Both the position numbers and the translations under genes were made by a program. Below the pieces are notes generated by a model, which was given only the letters and a program-made list of their open reading frames with translations, made no database searches and had not been told where the DNA came from. A stretch of DNA of 64,000 nt, from NCBI GenBank assembly GCA_949286415.1, contig CASEBV010000027.1, positions 1-64,000 of the forward strand. The letters run 5' to 3'. The stretch comes from an uncultured Bacteroidales bacterium (GTDB lineage: Bacteria; Bacteroidota; Bacteroidia; Bacteroidales; UBA932). Shown here one piece after another: positions 17,615 to 26,766 of this stretch; positions within the stretch are counted from its first letter, which is position 1, and each line of letters starts with the position of its first letter.

Positions 17615-19018
17615 ATGCAAAATAAGAAAACCAAAATAATATGCACCGTGTCGGACATCAGATGCGATGTCATGTTCATCCAGAAACTGTATGAAAGCGG
17701 CATGAATGTCGTCCGCATCAATTCTGCGCATGCATCTATAGAAGGCGCCCAGAAAATCGTGGACAATGTAAGGAAAGTATCTGACAAGATTGCCATAATG
17801 ATTGACACGAAGGGACCGGAAGTAAGGCTTACCCCGACAGAGCCCGCCGACGGATTTGAAGTCAGGACAGGCGACTGGATAGAAGTCCACAACGGCCCGG
17901 ACAAGACAGGCAACAGGCATGTCCTCTATACCACATACCAGGGCTTCGTGAATGATGTGCCGGTAGGCTCGCATATCCTTGTCGATGACGGCGCGATAGA
18001 CCTTTTCGTGACTGGAAAGGATGACGGCAAGCTGCTCTGCGAAGTACAGAATGAAGGAATAGTCAAAGGAAAGAAAAGCGTGAATGTCCCCGGTGTCCAT
18101 ATCTCACTGCCTGCCCTCAGCGACAAGGACAGGAGTTTTGTCAGATGGGCAATAGACGCGGACATTGACTTCATCGCGCATTCTTTTGTCCGCAGCAAGG
18201 ATGATCTGGCTGAAATCCAGGAGATTCTTGAGGAAAACAAAAGCCATATAAAGATTATCGCGAAAATCGAGAACCAGCAGGGTATAGACAATCTGTACGA
18301 CATTCTCTCATATTGTTATGGGGTAATGGTGGCAAGGGGAGACCTCGGTGTGGAAATTCCGGCAGAAAGGATACCTCTCATCCAGAAAGAAATGATTCAC
18401 ACCTGCCGTCTTCGCAAGAAACCGGTGATCATAGCGACGCAGATGCTTCACAGCATGATAGAGAATCCGCGCCCGACAAGAGCGGAAGTCACAGATGTGG
18501 CGAATGCCATTTTCCAGAGCACGGATGCCATAATGCTCAGCGGGGAAACCGCCAACGGGAAATATCCTGTTGAAGCAGTCCAGACAATGAACCGGATTGC
18601 CCTTGAGGCAGAGAAATCCAGTGACATATCGCTTGAACTGAACCTTGACAGGGCGCTCAAGCCTATAGCCGCAGTCCTGGCAAAGAATCTTGTGGAATCC
18701 ACCCAATATCTGCCTGTAAAGGCTCTCATATTCGATACATGGACGGGACGCACAGGCCGTTATCTGGCAGAATTCAGACCGAAGGTGCCTATATACGCCA
18801 TGTGCTACAACTCATATACAATGAGAGAACTGGCACTGACATACGACATCTATGCATATAAATTCGAAATACAGGGGAGCAAGGAAGATTTCGTGAAAAC
18901 ATCGATAGAGATGCTTCTGCAGGATGGGAAAATACGCAAGGGAGATCTTGTGGCATTCATAGGAGGAAGCTTCAAGGAAGAGCTCGGTGCAACTTACATG
19001 GAATTCAAATATGTCTGA
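17615..19018 (+). CDS. pyk: Pyruvate kinase
   Basis: A 467-residue enzyme that converts PEP + ADP to pyruvate + ATP. Visible signatures: TKIICTVSDIRC at the start, RINSAHAS (substrate Arg/Asn), DTKGPEVRL, the B domain (~70-170), the active-site MVARGDLGVEIP, and QMLHSMIENPRPTRAEVTDVANAI with the catalytic loop. The Lys preceding the active-site segment is in IIAKIENQQG. The C-terminal regulatory domain (~350-467) is present. The N-terminal CTVSDIRCDVMF is slightly unlike the usual TLGPAS. It is followed by a GNAT gene whose ATG lies within its last codons. Confidence 0.95.
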   Translation: MQNKKTKIICTVSDIRCDVMFIQKLYESGMNVVRINSAHASIEGAQKIVDNVRKVSDKIAIMIDTKGPEVRLTPTEPADGFEVRTGDWIEVHNGPDKTGNRHVLYTTYQGFVNDVPVGSHILVDDGAIDLFVTGKDDGKLLCEVQNEGIVKGKKSVNVPGVHISLPALSDKDRSFVRWAIDADIDFIAHSFVRSKDDLAEIQEILEENKSHIKIIAKIENQQGIDNLYDILSYCYGVMVARGDLGVEIPAERIPLIQKEMIHTCRLRKKPVIIATQMLHSMIENPRPTRAEVTDVANAIFQSTDAIMLSGETANGKYPVEAVQTMNRIALEAEKSSDISLELNLDRALKPIAAVLAKNLVESTQYLPVKALIFDTWTGRTGRYLAEFRPKVPIYAMCYNSYTMRELALTYDIYAYKFEIQGSKEDFVKTSIEMLLQDGKIRKGDLVAFIGGSFKEELGATYMEFKYV

Positions 19019-19601
19019 GAAAATTTCTGAAATTCAAGTCAGACCTGCCGAAAAGAATGATTCGGAGGCTGTGGCAAGGCTGCTGATGATGGCCTGGCCA
19101 ATGGATTCATTCCTTGAAATGAATCCGGGCATGACGGAAGATGATTTCGCTCTCATCATCAAAAGTTTTGTGGAGGCAGAAGACACTCTCTACAGCTACA
19201 GGAACACAATCGTGGCCGTCAGAGGGGAAGAGATCGCCGGAGCGATGAACGGCTACGACGGAGCACTGTATGAAATGTTGAAAAAGCCGGTGACCGATGA
19301 TTTCAGACGGAGATTTCCCGACTCCAGCTCCGGCTTCGGCCTTGTGAAAGAGACTCAGGCAGGGGAGTTCTATCTTGATTCAATCGGAGTCAATCCTGCC
19401 ATGCGGTCCATGGGCATAGGCTCCAGGCTGTTCTCCGCAATGCTTGAAAGGGCTGCTGGACTCGGGTTTACAAAAGCCGGACTGATTGTGGATGTAGACA
19501 AGCCGAAGGCGGAGGCTCTGTACCTCCGGCTCGGATTCAAGACTGTCGGCTACAGGGATTTCATGGGACATCCGATGAAGCACATGCAGATTGACTTATA
19601 G
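19011..19601 (+). CDS. GNAT-family N-acetyltransferase
   Basis: A 196-residue protein. Residues ~5-70 form the first GNAT strands (IQVRPAEKNDSEAVARLLMMAW); residues ~120-165 hold motif A, YLDSIGVNPAMRSMGIGSRLFSAMLERA, with the acetyl-CoA pyrophosphate loop; then VDVDKPKAEALYLRLGFKTVG. It transfers an acetyl group to an unknown amine. ATG 19011 overlaps the pyk stop by eight bases, so the two are translationally coupled, but no shared pathway is evident. Confidence 0.88.
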   Translation: MSEKISEIQVRPAEKNDSEAVARLLMMAWPMDSFLEMNPGMTEDDFALIIKSFVEAEDTLYSYRNTIVAVRGEEIAGAMNGYDGALYEMLKKPVTDDFRRRFPDSSSGFGLVKETQAGEFYLDSIGVNPAMRSMGIGSRLFSAMLERAAGLGFTKAGLIVDVDKPKAEALYLRLGFKTVGYRDFMGHPMKHMQIDL

Positions 19602-19610
19602 CTCCATGCA

Positions 19611-20150
19611 ATGAACAGACTATGCATTTCCGCATTTCTCTGCCTGCTGCTGACTGCGACAGGCATCACGGAAGTGCACGCACAGGACAAAGTAAAGGCA
19701 GCAGGGGCGGAATTTTCGCTGACAGGCATCGGAATAAATCTGCAGCTGAACGCAAAAGACAATTCTTTCCACAGCATTTCAGCGGAAATGGACATGGCCA
19801 AGGCCTTCATGGGCATGTCCCGCATGCCCGGAATCAGAGCCAGCTATGTGATTGACTTCGTGTTTTCGGCTGCCTCATATAATAATTTCGGAGTCAGATG
19901 GTTCGCCGGCCCAGGATTCACAGCAGGCTATGTCCAGGACATGGATGCCGATTTCGGGATAATGGCTGGAATATGCGGAAATGCCGGAGTGGAATTCACT
20001 TTCGCGGTGCCGGTCATCCTTTCGCTCAGCTTCTCTCCTGTACTTGCAGCGCACACAAGCGCGAAAGGCAGCAGCCTTGCGCTTGAAATCTACAGGTACG
20101 GTCTTCTGCAGACAATTTCACCCAGACTCGGAATAAAATATGACTTCTAA
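19611..20150 (+). CDS. Small exported protein, probable beta-barrel
   Basis: A 179-residue protein not recognised as a named family. It has a signal peptide (MNRLCISAFLCLLLTATGITEVHA, cut before QDK). The mature part is rich in alternating hydrophobic strands (GIGINLQLN, VIDFVFSAASY, FGVRWFAGPGFTAGY, ISPRLGIKYDF) and ends in Phe, typical of small outer-membrane barrels. It starts 9 bases after the GNAT gene, and its 3' end overlaps the next gene by 11 bases, so pyk-GNAT-this gene-20140 gene look like one transcription unit. Confidence 0.65.
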   Translation: MNRLCISAFLCLLLTATGITEVHAQDKVKAAGAEFSLTGIGINLQLNAKDNSFHSISAEMDMAKAFMGMSRMPGIRASYVIDFVFSAASYNNFGVRWFAGPGFTAGYVQDMDADFGIMAGICGNAGVEFTFAVPVILSLSFSPVLAAHTSAKGSSLALEIYRYGLLQTISPRLGIKYDF

Positions 20151-20790
20151 GAACCAAATAAACACATCCGTCGCTCTGGCCATATTCCTTCTTGCCTCGA
20201 TATGCAATGCGGCAGCACAGGATTCGGAATCCCGAAAAGATTTTCCGAGATTTACTTTCGGAATCGAAGGCAGCTGCATGGTGACTTTCGGAACATATTT
20301 CCACAATAATTTTATTGCCGACGACGGCTACAGAATAAATGTCCGTGAATTTGACACCGGCATTCTATGCAACGGGCAGTTGCTTGCCAATGCCGGATGC
20401 AATCTCAGCCGCAATCTGAATCTTTCTGTATATTTCGGAATCAGCGGCATACGCAAGCATGAGACCGCCTTGCCATTGACACTCAGACTTACGGCATTCT
20501 TCGGTAAAAATCCGCTTGAAGGAAGATGGTTCGCCTTTGCAGACGGCGGAGCCGCCGTCGGGACTGAAAGGCTTTCATTCTCACCCGTCGGCAAACTCGG
20601 CGCCGGCTACAGGATAAGCCTTACAAGAAGCACGAAACTGGATTTCCTTCTGTCATATCAGATAATATATGACCATCCTGCAATAAAGGAAAGCATCGAC
20701 GGAGTGACAACAGATGTCCCGCCGGAAAGAATCAGGAGGAACAATACGCTGATAAACGCCCTTACTTTCGGTATCGGGCTCAATTTCTGA
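20140..20790 (+). CDS. Small exported protein, probable beta-barrel
   Basis: A 216-residue protein of no recognised family. The signal peptide is INTSVALAIFLLASICNAAA with cleavage before QDSES. The mature part has amphipathic strands (GNLSVYFGISG-like, FADGGAAVGTERLSF, GAGYRISLTRSTKLDFLLSYQIIY) and a terminal FGIGLNF, matching the outer-membrane targeting pattern. It overlaps the preceding gene by 11 bases. The two proteins are similar in design but not obviously homologous; they may be partners. Confidence 0.65.
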   Translation: MTSKNQINTSVALAIFLLASICNAAAQDSESRKDFPRFTFGIEGSCMVTFGTYFHNNFIADDGYRINVREFDTGILCNGQLLANAGCNLSRNLNLSVYFGISGIRKHETALPLTLRLTAFFGKNPLEGRWFAFADGGAAVGTERLSFSPVGKLGAGYRISLTRSTKLDFLLSYQIIYDHPAIKESIDGVTTDVPPERIRRNNTLINALTFGIGLNF

Positions 20791-20849
20791 ATATATTTGA
20801 ATAAAAATATGTACATTTATCAATTGAATTAATTTTTCACCTGAAAGCC

Positions 20850-22049
20850 ATGAACAGAATCATTTCAGAACGAATAAGATATGTCGGAGTCAATGACCAC
20901 AGCAAAGTAATCTTCGAAGGTCTGTGGCCGCTTCCGTTCGGAGTTTCATACAATTCATATCTTGTCATTGACGACAAGACAGCCCTGATAGACACGGCGG
21001 AGGCTGATTTCCACAACGAGTATCTTTCAAATGTAAGGGAGCTGACAGGAGGGCGCCCCATTGACTATCTCATTGTCAACCACATGGAACCGGACCATTC
21101 CTCCCTAATGAAAGACATCAGGGAGGCATATCCGGACATTCAGATAGTGACGAATGCCAAGGCTGTCCCTATGATAAAGGGATACTACGGCATCACAGAC
21201 AACATTATCGTCATAAAAGAAGGTGACAGCCTGAGTCTCGGGCACACGACACTCACATTCCACATGGCTCCGATGGTACACTGGCCGGAGACAATGGTCA
21301 CATATCTTGCAGAAGAACAGACGCTGTTCTCCGGAGATGCATTCGGAACATTCGGAGCCGTCGAAGGGGAAATTGTCGACTCCGGAGCCAGTCTATGCGG
21401 ATGGCTCGGCAAGACAGAAAACTGTTTTGCCGGCTTCAGCGACGAAATGACAAGATACTATTCCAACATCGTCGGGAAATACGGACAGACGGTCCAGTCC
21501 GCACTGAAAAAACTCGCCGGTCTGGAAATCAAGAGAATATGCAGCACCCACGGCCCTGTATGGGAACAATATGTCCCTGAAGTCATCGGCAGATATGACA
21601 GTCTCAGCCGCTATGAGGCGGAAAAGGGAGTCTGCATCGCATATGCATCAATGTACGGAAATACGGAGAAAGCCGCGAAGGCTCTTGCGGCTGAACTTGC
21701 GAAGAGGGGAGTACGCCACACCCTGCATAACCTCGGGACGGAAAATGTCTCATATGCCTATCGTGATGTGTTCAAGTACGATACCGTTGCAATAGGGGCT
21801 CCGACATACAACAACGACATCTTTCCTCCTGCATACAATTTCATGTATGGAATAAGCGCCAGACTTGTCAAGAACAGGAAGTTCTTTGCATTCGGCTCTT
21901 ATACATGGGCCGGAGCAAGTGTCAGACTGCTGAACGAAATGGCGGTGAAACTCGGATTCGGGCTTGTTTCCGAGGGAATGTCCTTTGCACAGGGCTATTC
22001 TGCAGACAAATGCAGCATGGCATCTGTTGCTGAACTTATGATGAAATAA
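20850..22049 (+). CDS. Flavodiiron protein (A-type flavoprotein, FprA)
   Basis: A 399-residue protein. The metallo-beta-lactamase-like domain (~1-250) has the diiron ligands of NHMEPDHS (H-x-E-x-DH), MVHWPE, FSGDAFG and STHGPVW. The flavodoxin domain (~255-399) has the FMN loop YASMYGNTEKAA and GAPTYNNDIFPP. Such enzymes reduce O2 to water and/or NO to N2O in anaerobes, protecting strict anaerobes in the gut; there is no rubredoxin extension, so an external donor is needed. A TATATTTG box lies at 20792-20799, just after the preceding stop. Confidence 0.95.
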   Translation: MNRIISERIRYVGVNDHSKVIFEGLWPLPFGVSYNSYLVIDDKTALIDTAEADFHNEYLSNVRELTGGRPIDYLIVNHMEPDHSSLMKDIREAYPDIQIVTNAKAVPMIKGYYGITDNIIVIKEGDSLSLGHTTLTFHMAPMVHWPETMVTYLAEEQTLFSGDAFGTFGAVEGEIVDSGASLCGWLGKTENCFAGFSDEMTRYYSNIVGKYGQTVQSALKKLAGLEIKRICSTHGPVWEQYVPEVIGRYDSLSRYEAEKGVCIAYASMYGNTEKAAKALAAELAKRGVRHTLHNLGTENVSYAYRDVFKYDTVAIGAPTYNNDIFPPAYNFMYGISARLVKNRKFFAFGSYTWAGASVRLLNEMAVKLGFGLVSEGMSFAQGYSADKCSMASVAELMMK

Positions 22050-22076
22050 TTCTAAACTGCAGGCCGCCTTCTGGCA

Positions 22077-23513
22077 TCAGCGCCAGTCTCCATGAGTACG
22101 GTAACGGCTCACATTGAATGTCAGTCCGAAATTGACATTAAGATTCATGTTGTTATATGGAACACATAATCCGTTGAGCGCTTCTATCGGAGGCGTCACG
22201 TTCCAGAAGGCATAGTCTGTACCGACGAACAGGCCTATGCCCGGAAGGTCAAAGTTGATTATCGCACCCAAAGAAGAGCCGAAATTGGAGGCTCCGTAAC
22301 TTGCAGAAAGTCCGAACCATTTGGCAGGGGAGAGATTGAAGAAAAACCGGCCTTCATTTTTTGAAAAAGGACCGGCTATCCTGGACGAATACAGAAAGCC
22401 CACTGACATTTTCCTGTAGAACGGCATTTCATATTCTGCGCCGAGATTGACAGTACATGTCAGCATCTGATTATATCTTTTGCCGGAGGCGTCCCGGTTC
22501 ATCTTTATCATCCCGAGCAGATCGTCTCCCATGGCTTCAAACTGCTTGCCGATTGTGTTTTCGTCTCCTTCGTCAAAGGAAATGTTGTCAAATCCGGTAA
22601 ATTCCCAGCTGTTGCTTCCCGTGGTTGCCGATATCGCATTTGTTCCCCACGACATGAAACCGAGGTCAAGGACGGCTGCCGAGATGTTAAGCCCCTTGAG
22701 AATGCCGCCGAACCTGTATTCTGCTCCGAGATCAAGGGCAAGCCCCATGCCGATGCCGGATGTGATATTGTCAATGCTGAAATCACCGAATCCGATATTC
22801 CCGAAGTCAAGTTCGTCAGTCCCCTCGATGACAGGTATCTCCAGCATTGGTACAGAAGCCTTCAGCGAGCCCTCAGATGTTATGCTCCACTTGTCCTCAT
22901 TCATTGTTATGTTCATCTTGTCTATCCTGAGGTCGGCACTTGCCAGGCCTGCAAGCACCTTGAGCTTTGCTCCGATATTGAGATGTTCCGTTATCTGATG
23001 CGAATGTCCGAGGGCAAGTTCGACATAATTCATGGACTTCAGCCCCAGATTGCTTATGTCATATGAGGACTTGGCTCCGAGATTCTTCATGAAATCGAAG
23101 AGATCGCGCGGAAGATTGACAGATGTGCTTGAACGCAGATTGAGCTCCACTGTCGTAAACCCTTTCTTTCCCCAGGCACCTACCGTAAAAAGATTGGTAT
23201 TCAGATCCAGGGCTATGATATTGTTTTTGTTGAGTTTTCCAAGGAAATCCGATGCACTCACATCCGGATGCATGAATGTGGCAAGCTGTCCGTCAACAGG
23301 GTACAGGAATGTGCCGATTCCGAGCTTGCTCTGCGTGCCGATAGAAATATTGCCGACGGCAGGCAAAGCAAAATAGCTTCTGGTGGCGGCAAATGCCGGA
23401 TTGAGTCTGTGCCTGTACTTGTATCCGTCAAGAAAATATGCGGAATTGAAATTCTGGGCAACAGCAGGTATCGCAAGGACTGATATTGCAAGCGACAATA
23501 TTATTTTTCTCAT
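22077..23513 (-). CDS. DUF5723-family exported protein
   Basis: A 478-residue protein. The signal peptide is MRKIILSLAISVLAIPAVA with cleavage before QNFNSAY. The mature N-terminus (YFLDGYKYRHRLNPAFAATRSYFALP) is the signature of DUF5723 proteins, large outer-membrane barrels found across Bacteroidales. The rest is strand-rich, ending in MNLNVNFGLTFNVSRYRTHGDWR. It is the second gene of a two-gene unit, 17 bases after the lipoprotein gene. Function unknown; a partner role with the lipoprotein is inferred only from adjacency. Confidence 0.8.
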   Translation of the reverse strand: MRKIILSLAISVLAIPAVAQNFNSAYFLDGYKYRHRLNPAFAATRSYFALPAVGNISIGTQSKLGIGTFLYPVDGQLATFMHPDVSASDFLGKLNKNNIIALDLNTNLFTVGAWGKKGFTTVELNLRSSTSVNLPRDLFDFMKNLGAKSSYDISNLGLKSMNYVELALGHSHQITEHLNIGAKLKVLAGLASADLRIDKMNITMNEDKWSITSEGSLKASVPMLEIPVIEGTDELDFGNIGFGDFSIDNITSGIGMGLALDLGAEYRFGGILKGLNISAAVLDLGFMSWGTNAISATTGSNSWEFTGFDNISFDEGDENTIGKQFEAMGDDLLGMIKMNRDASGKRYNQMLTCTVNLGAEYEMPFYRKMSVGFLYSSRIAGPFSKNEGRFFFNLSPAKWFGLSASYGASNFGSSLGAIINFDLPGIGLFVGTDYAFWNVTPPIEALNGLCVPYNNMNLNVNFGLTFNVSRYRTHGDWR

Positions 23514-23530
23514 AAGATACTCTCTTTTAT

Positions 23531-25504
23531 TTATTGAATGACAAATTCAGCATTTCCGTCTATCAGGACCGACATGTCTGAAATCATAATGTACTGATTG
23601 GCATTGAGACATCTGCCTTCAAGCTCACCTTCAGGAACGGTGGCTCCGATATTGAGACGGAAACCGTCAAGGAGTTTCAGCGATTCCATGTCCGCAGAGC
23701 CAGAAATCACCAGAGTTGAAGATGATTCTTTGCCTATGTCTCCCGCATGAACAACGGCAGCGGCTCCGTCAGGCGTAAGGATATTGAAGTCCAGGCCGTC
23801 AGTGGCAGGAATTTCATTGCCGTCTGCATCAATAGGGGAGACAGAAACTGCAAGCTCCAGAGGGAGGGCATTCACAAGTGTCAGAGAGATTCGCACATTA
23901 CGGAAATTGACATTCATCTCCGGCTCTTCATCGGCATTGTCACCAAAAGTACCGCCGAGGCCGGTAATGTCAAAAGGATATGTGAACTGCAGGTCCCGTC
24001 CGAACGCCAGCGGCACATTGACCGAATAATCGACAGAAAAATCGTAGGATATGTCCCCGCCGTCAGCAGGATAAACCATTTCCCTGTAATCGCTGTCGGA
24101 GTATCCGCTCTCCTTGTTACCTTCATGAGGAACAGACACATTTATATCAGAAAACTCAATTGCATATGGAATCCGCCTGAGCAAGTCGTTGAAATTGCCT
24201 ATGACAATGTCAAGAGGCGGATTGGAGCCTTCCGGCAAGGAGGCTGATGAGAGGTCCGCACCTCTGACAGAAAGGAAGATGACGGTATTGCCAGGATTGA
24301 CGAGGATGGCATTCTCGGAATCTGCATCAGCACTGCCTATCTCCAAAGGTCTCTCCATTGTGTAATTGCCGTTCTCATCAAGACCGTTGACAGTGGCTGA
24401 AACAAGGGCAGGGAACGGGGAAGTATTGCTGACATCAAGCCTTATCACAGGATTATATATGTCAAGCACAATATCGTCCCCGGCAAGGAATTCCGGCAAT
24501 TCTCCGATTTCAACACGCTGGGGCTCAATGTCAAATTCAGGCTCAATCACAGCACTTGCTCCAAGCACATCGACATCAAGCACATTCATCGAAAGCTCGG
24601 CAACGGCCGCCTTTGGCATCTGGCCGAGAGTAGTCCCGAAATCAGATGCAGCTGCGTCATAGTACAGATCCCTGAGGGCAATAACTTGATTTATAATGAT
24701 TTTTGTATCGACAAGCCCTTGCTGTCCGTCAGTGTCTTCCTCAAGGGAGCGAACATCTATTGAATTGATATTCAATGAATAGACTATCGGATTGCCCGAG
24801 CGGACATACATGTCTTCCGTGAAATGGAGCTCATGTCCGTTCCTGACTTCAGCACCGGACTGACCGCCATCAAGCGTGACATTTACATATTCCGGAAAAT
24901 CAATTACAAAGCCTGCCTTGAAAGTAATTGCCCCTTCGTTTACGGCAAAAACCAGATTTGCAGGAGCATCCAGATTTATTACACCTATTGACTTCACAAT
25001 CCTGGCCATTTCGCTGACTTCTTCATCAACAGTTATGTCAACTGTTTTTTCTGTCTCCTGGAACGCCTTGACGTGAGTCAGCCTGAGGGAGGAAATGTCC
25101 ATATCGTCGGTAACTCCGTCGCCTGCCGCAGCCCGGAATTCATCATACAGATTGGCATTTATGTCAAATCCTCCGTCATGAACCAGTTCGTCACGGTCAA
25201 TTATTATACGGTCTATAAGTACATTTTCAAGAATGGGAGATTCGGCTTCGACATGAATGGAATAATCTCCGGTCTGCGGATCAGCCGTCACCACTGAACC
25301 TTCTTCGATTTCAAAGAAATCTCCGACTGCAATTTTGCCTGTGCTGCCGAGCGGAGCCCCGATCTCGGCATCAATTCCTATTGTCGTGTCAATCCCTTTG
25401 TTGAGATCATAATCTTCATTGACGCACGAACTGAAGACAAATGCTGACGATACAGCAACAAGTGCCGTAATGCAGTTCTTCGCCTGAAAGTTTCTCTGTT
25501 GCAT
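23531..25504 (-). CDS. Large exported lipoprotein, unknown function
   Basis: A 657-residue protein. From MQQRNFQAKN the signal ends in the lipobox FVFSSC, giving mature CVNEDYDLNKGIDTTIGID, a start often seen in Bacteroidota surface lipoproteins. An upstream in-frame ATG (25555) would precede the signal and is not used here. The mature chain is beta-rich, acidic and repetitive in style (several LRLTHVKAF- and FSDINVSVP-like strands), with no recognisable catalytic motif. It lies directly upstream of the DUF5723 barrel gene, suggesting a surface complex. Confidence 0.75.
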   Translation of the reverse strand: MQQRNFQAKNCITALVAVSSAFVFSSCVNEDYDLNKGIDTTIGIDAEIGAPLGSTGKIAVGDFFEIEEGSVVTADPQTGDYSIHVEAESPILENVLIDRIIIDRDELVHDGGFDINANLYDEFRAAAGDGVTDDMDISSLRLTHVKAFQETEKTVDITVDEEVSEMARIVKSIGVINLDAPANLVFAVNEGAITFKAGFVIDFPEYVNVTLDGGQSGAEVRNGHELHFTEDMYVRSGNPIVYSLNINSIDVRSLEEDTDGQQGLVDTKIIINQVIALRDLYYDAAASDFGTTLGQMPKAAVAELSMNVLDVDVLGASAVIEPEFDIEPQRVEIGELPEFLAGDDIVLDIYNPVIRLDVSNTSPFPALVSATVNGLDENGNYTMERPLEIGSADADSENAILVNPGNTVIFLSVRGADLSSASLPEGSNPPLDIVIGNFNDLLRRIPYAIEFSDINVSVPHEGNKESGYSDSDYREMVYPADGGDISYDFSVDYSVNVPLAFGRDLQFTYPFDITGLGGTFGDNADEEPEMNVNFRNVRISLTLVNALPLELAVSVSPIDADGNEIPATDGLDFNILTPDGAAAVVHAGDIGKESSSTLVISGSADMESLKLLDGFRLNIGATVPEGELEGRCLNANQYIMISDMSVLIDGNAEFVIQ

Positions 25505-25700
25505 AATAAATCCCTTATAACCAGATATCAGACAAAAGTAGAGATTATTTTTCAATTTGACAAAATGCGCATCCCGGACACCGGCTTGGCAGTATGACAG
25601 ATTTTGTCACACAATTTATATTATGTTAACTTGGATATGCTGGAGGAATCCCCTGCAGGCAGAGGCTGCCGTAAAAATTGATGAAGACACGAATTAAAAG

Positions 25701-25731
25701 TTTGTGAAGTCGGATTTATTGGATAAATTTG
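25701..25731 (+). promoter_or_regulatory. Consensus Bacteroidota promoter
   Basis: TTTG (25701-25704), 19 bases, TAAATTTG (25724-25731), upstream of the gene at 25745. The implied leader is only about ten bases. Confidence 0.7.
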
Positions 25732-25744
25732 CGCACCTGCAATT

Positions 25745-26155
25745 ATGATGAAGAAACTGAAAATAGTAAAACTGATTTTAGCTGCAGCCGCAGTCGCTGT
25801 CGCAGCCTTTCTTCATATAAAAACGGATTCTGAAACCCCGGAATCGGGGAAAAATTATCAGCAGGAAGAAATTCTTCAGAATGACAACTCCTCGGAGAGA
25901 TACATAGACTGGAACAGTCCGTCAATCAGTTCGGCAAGGACCGAGGTCTTCACGGACAGGAACCAGAACGGACCGTCAGCCGCACGAGGCCATAATTCGG
26001 CAAAGACACTTAACCGTGAGGCCGGAATGGCAAATGTCCCGTCCATGCTGTCTGCAATGTCACAGAAAGGATATTCGGGACAGATGGAATTGTTTCCGTC
26101 AGGAACAAACTCAATTGACCATCATCTGATAATGTTGCGTAAATTGCTTATTTAG
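25745..26155 (+). CDS. Small membrane-anchored or exported protein, unknown
   Basis: A 136-residue protein. An N-terminal hydrophobic helix (LKIVKLILAAAAVAVAAFLHI, ~4-25) is followed by a hydrophilic, Ser/Asn-rich, probably disordered stretch (~30-105) and a short conserved-looking end (NSIDHHLIMLRKLLI). No family is recognised. It has a consensus promoter of its own. ATG 25745 and 25748 are equally possible. Confidence 0.6.
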   Translation: MMKKLKIVKLILAAAAVAVAAFLHIKTDSETPESGKNYQQEEILQNDNSSERYIDWNSPSISSARTEVFTDRNQNGPSAARGHNSAKTLNREAGMANVPSMLSAMSQKGYSGQMELFPSGTNSIDHHLIMLRKLLI

Positions 26156-26256
26156 TGTCAAAAATACAATTCAAGGACATACATTTACACACGACACACA
26201 CAATTTTACACAACACACGACATTAATACCGGGAAAGGCCGGCATAAATAACAAAA

Positions 26257-26700
26257 ATGGAAAAAGAATTCAGCAGAGTCCACTCTGCCACTGACATAAT
26301 AATTTCACTCATACTTGTTGCAGGCGGGTGCTCTCTGCTTATCCCGAATACAACATCAATCAACGTACTCGGTTTCTTCATGATTATCACCGGGCTTGTG
26401 CTTGCTCTTGTGATGCGCACAGGCTACAAGGACAAAGAGACCGGAGAAAGATTCAGAAAAACGGAAAAATTTTTCCCTGCACACTGCAAGGATTCGATAT
26501 CAAAAGCCATAGTTTCCTCTCCGGACAAGATTGACTTGAGCGAAGAAAACAAAGGCAACGGACTGAGACTTGACACATTTTTCAACACCAAGACCGGTCA
26601 TGTGTTCTGCCGCCTGTATGAATATATCCCGTACAGATATCAGGCGTGCACAGAATTTATCACCCTTGACATAAAGCAGGCTGAAAAGCTTACAAAATAA
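26257..26700 (+). CDS. Two-helix membrane protein, unknown
   Basis: A 147-residue protein. Residues ~12-33 and ~37-52 form two transmembrane helices (ATDIIISLILVAGGCSLLI, VLGFFMIITGLVLALVM); the rest (~55-147) is a soluble basic domain ending in ITLDIKQAEKLTK. No family is recognised. It is preceded by an AC-rich 100-base gap and followed by a strong terminator. Confidence 0.6.
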   Translation: MEKEFSRVHSATDIIISLILVAGGCSLLIPNTTSINVLGFFMIITGLVLALVMRTGYKDKETGERFRKTEKFFPAHCKDSISKAIVSSPDKIDLSEENKGNGLRLDTFFNTKTGHVFCRLYEYIPYRYQACTEFITLDIKQAEKLTK

Positions 26701-26705
26701 CCCAT

Positions 26706-26734
26706 GGGGAGAAGGCGAATAGGCTCTTCTCCCC
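26706..26734 (+). terminator. Rho-independent-like terminator
   Basis: GGGGAGAAG (26706-26714) pairs with CTTCTCCCC (26726-26734) and is followed by tattgtattta. It separates the two-helix protein from the Na/Pi symporter. Confidence 0.65.
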
Positions 26735-26766
26735 TATTGTATTTATTGACAACTAATTACTGATTT

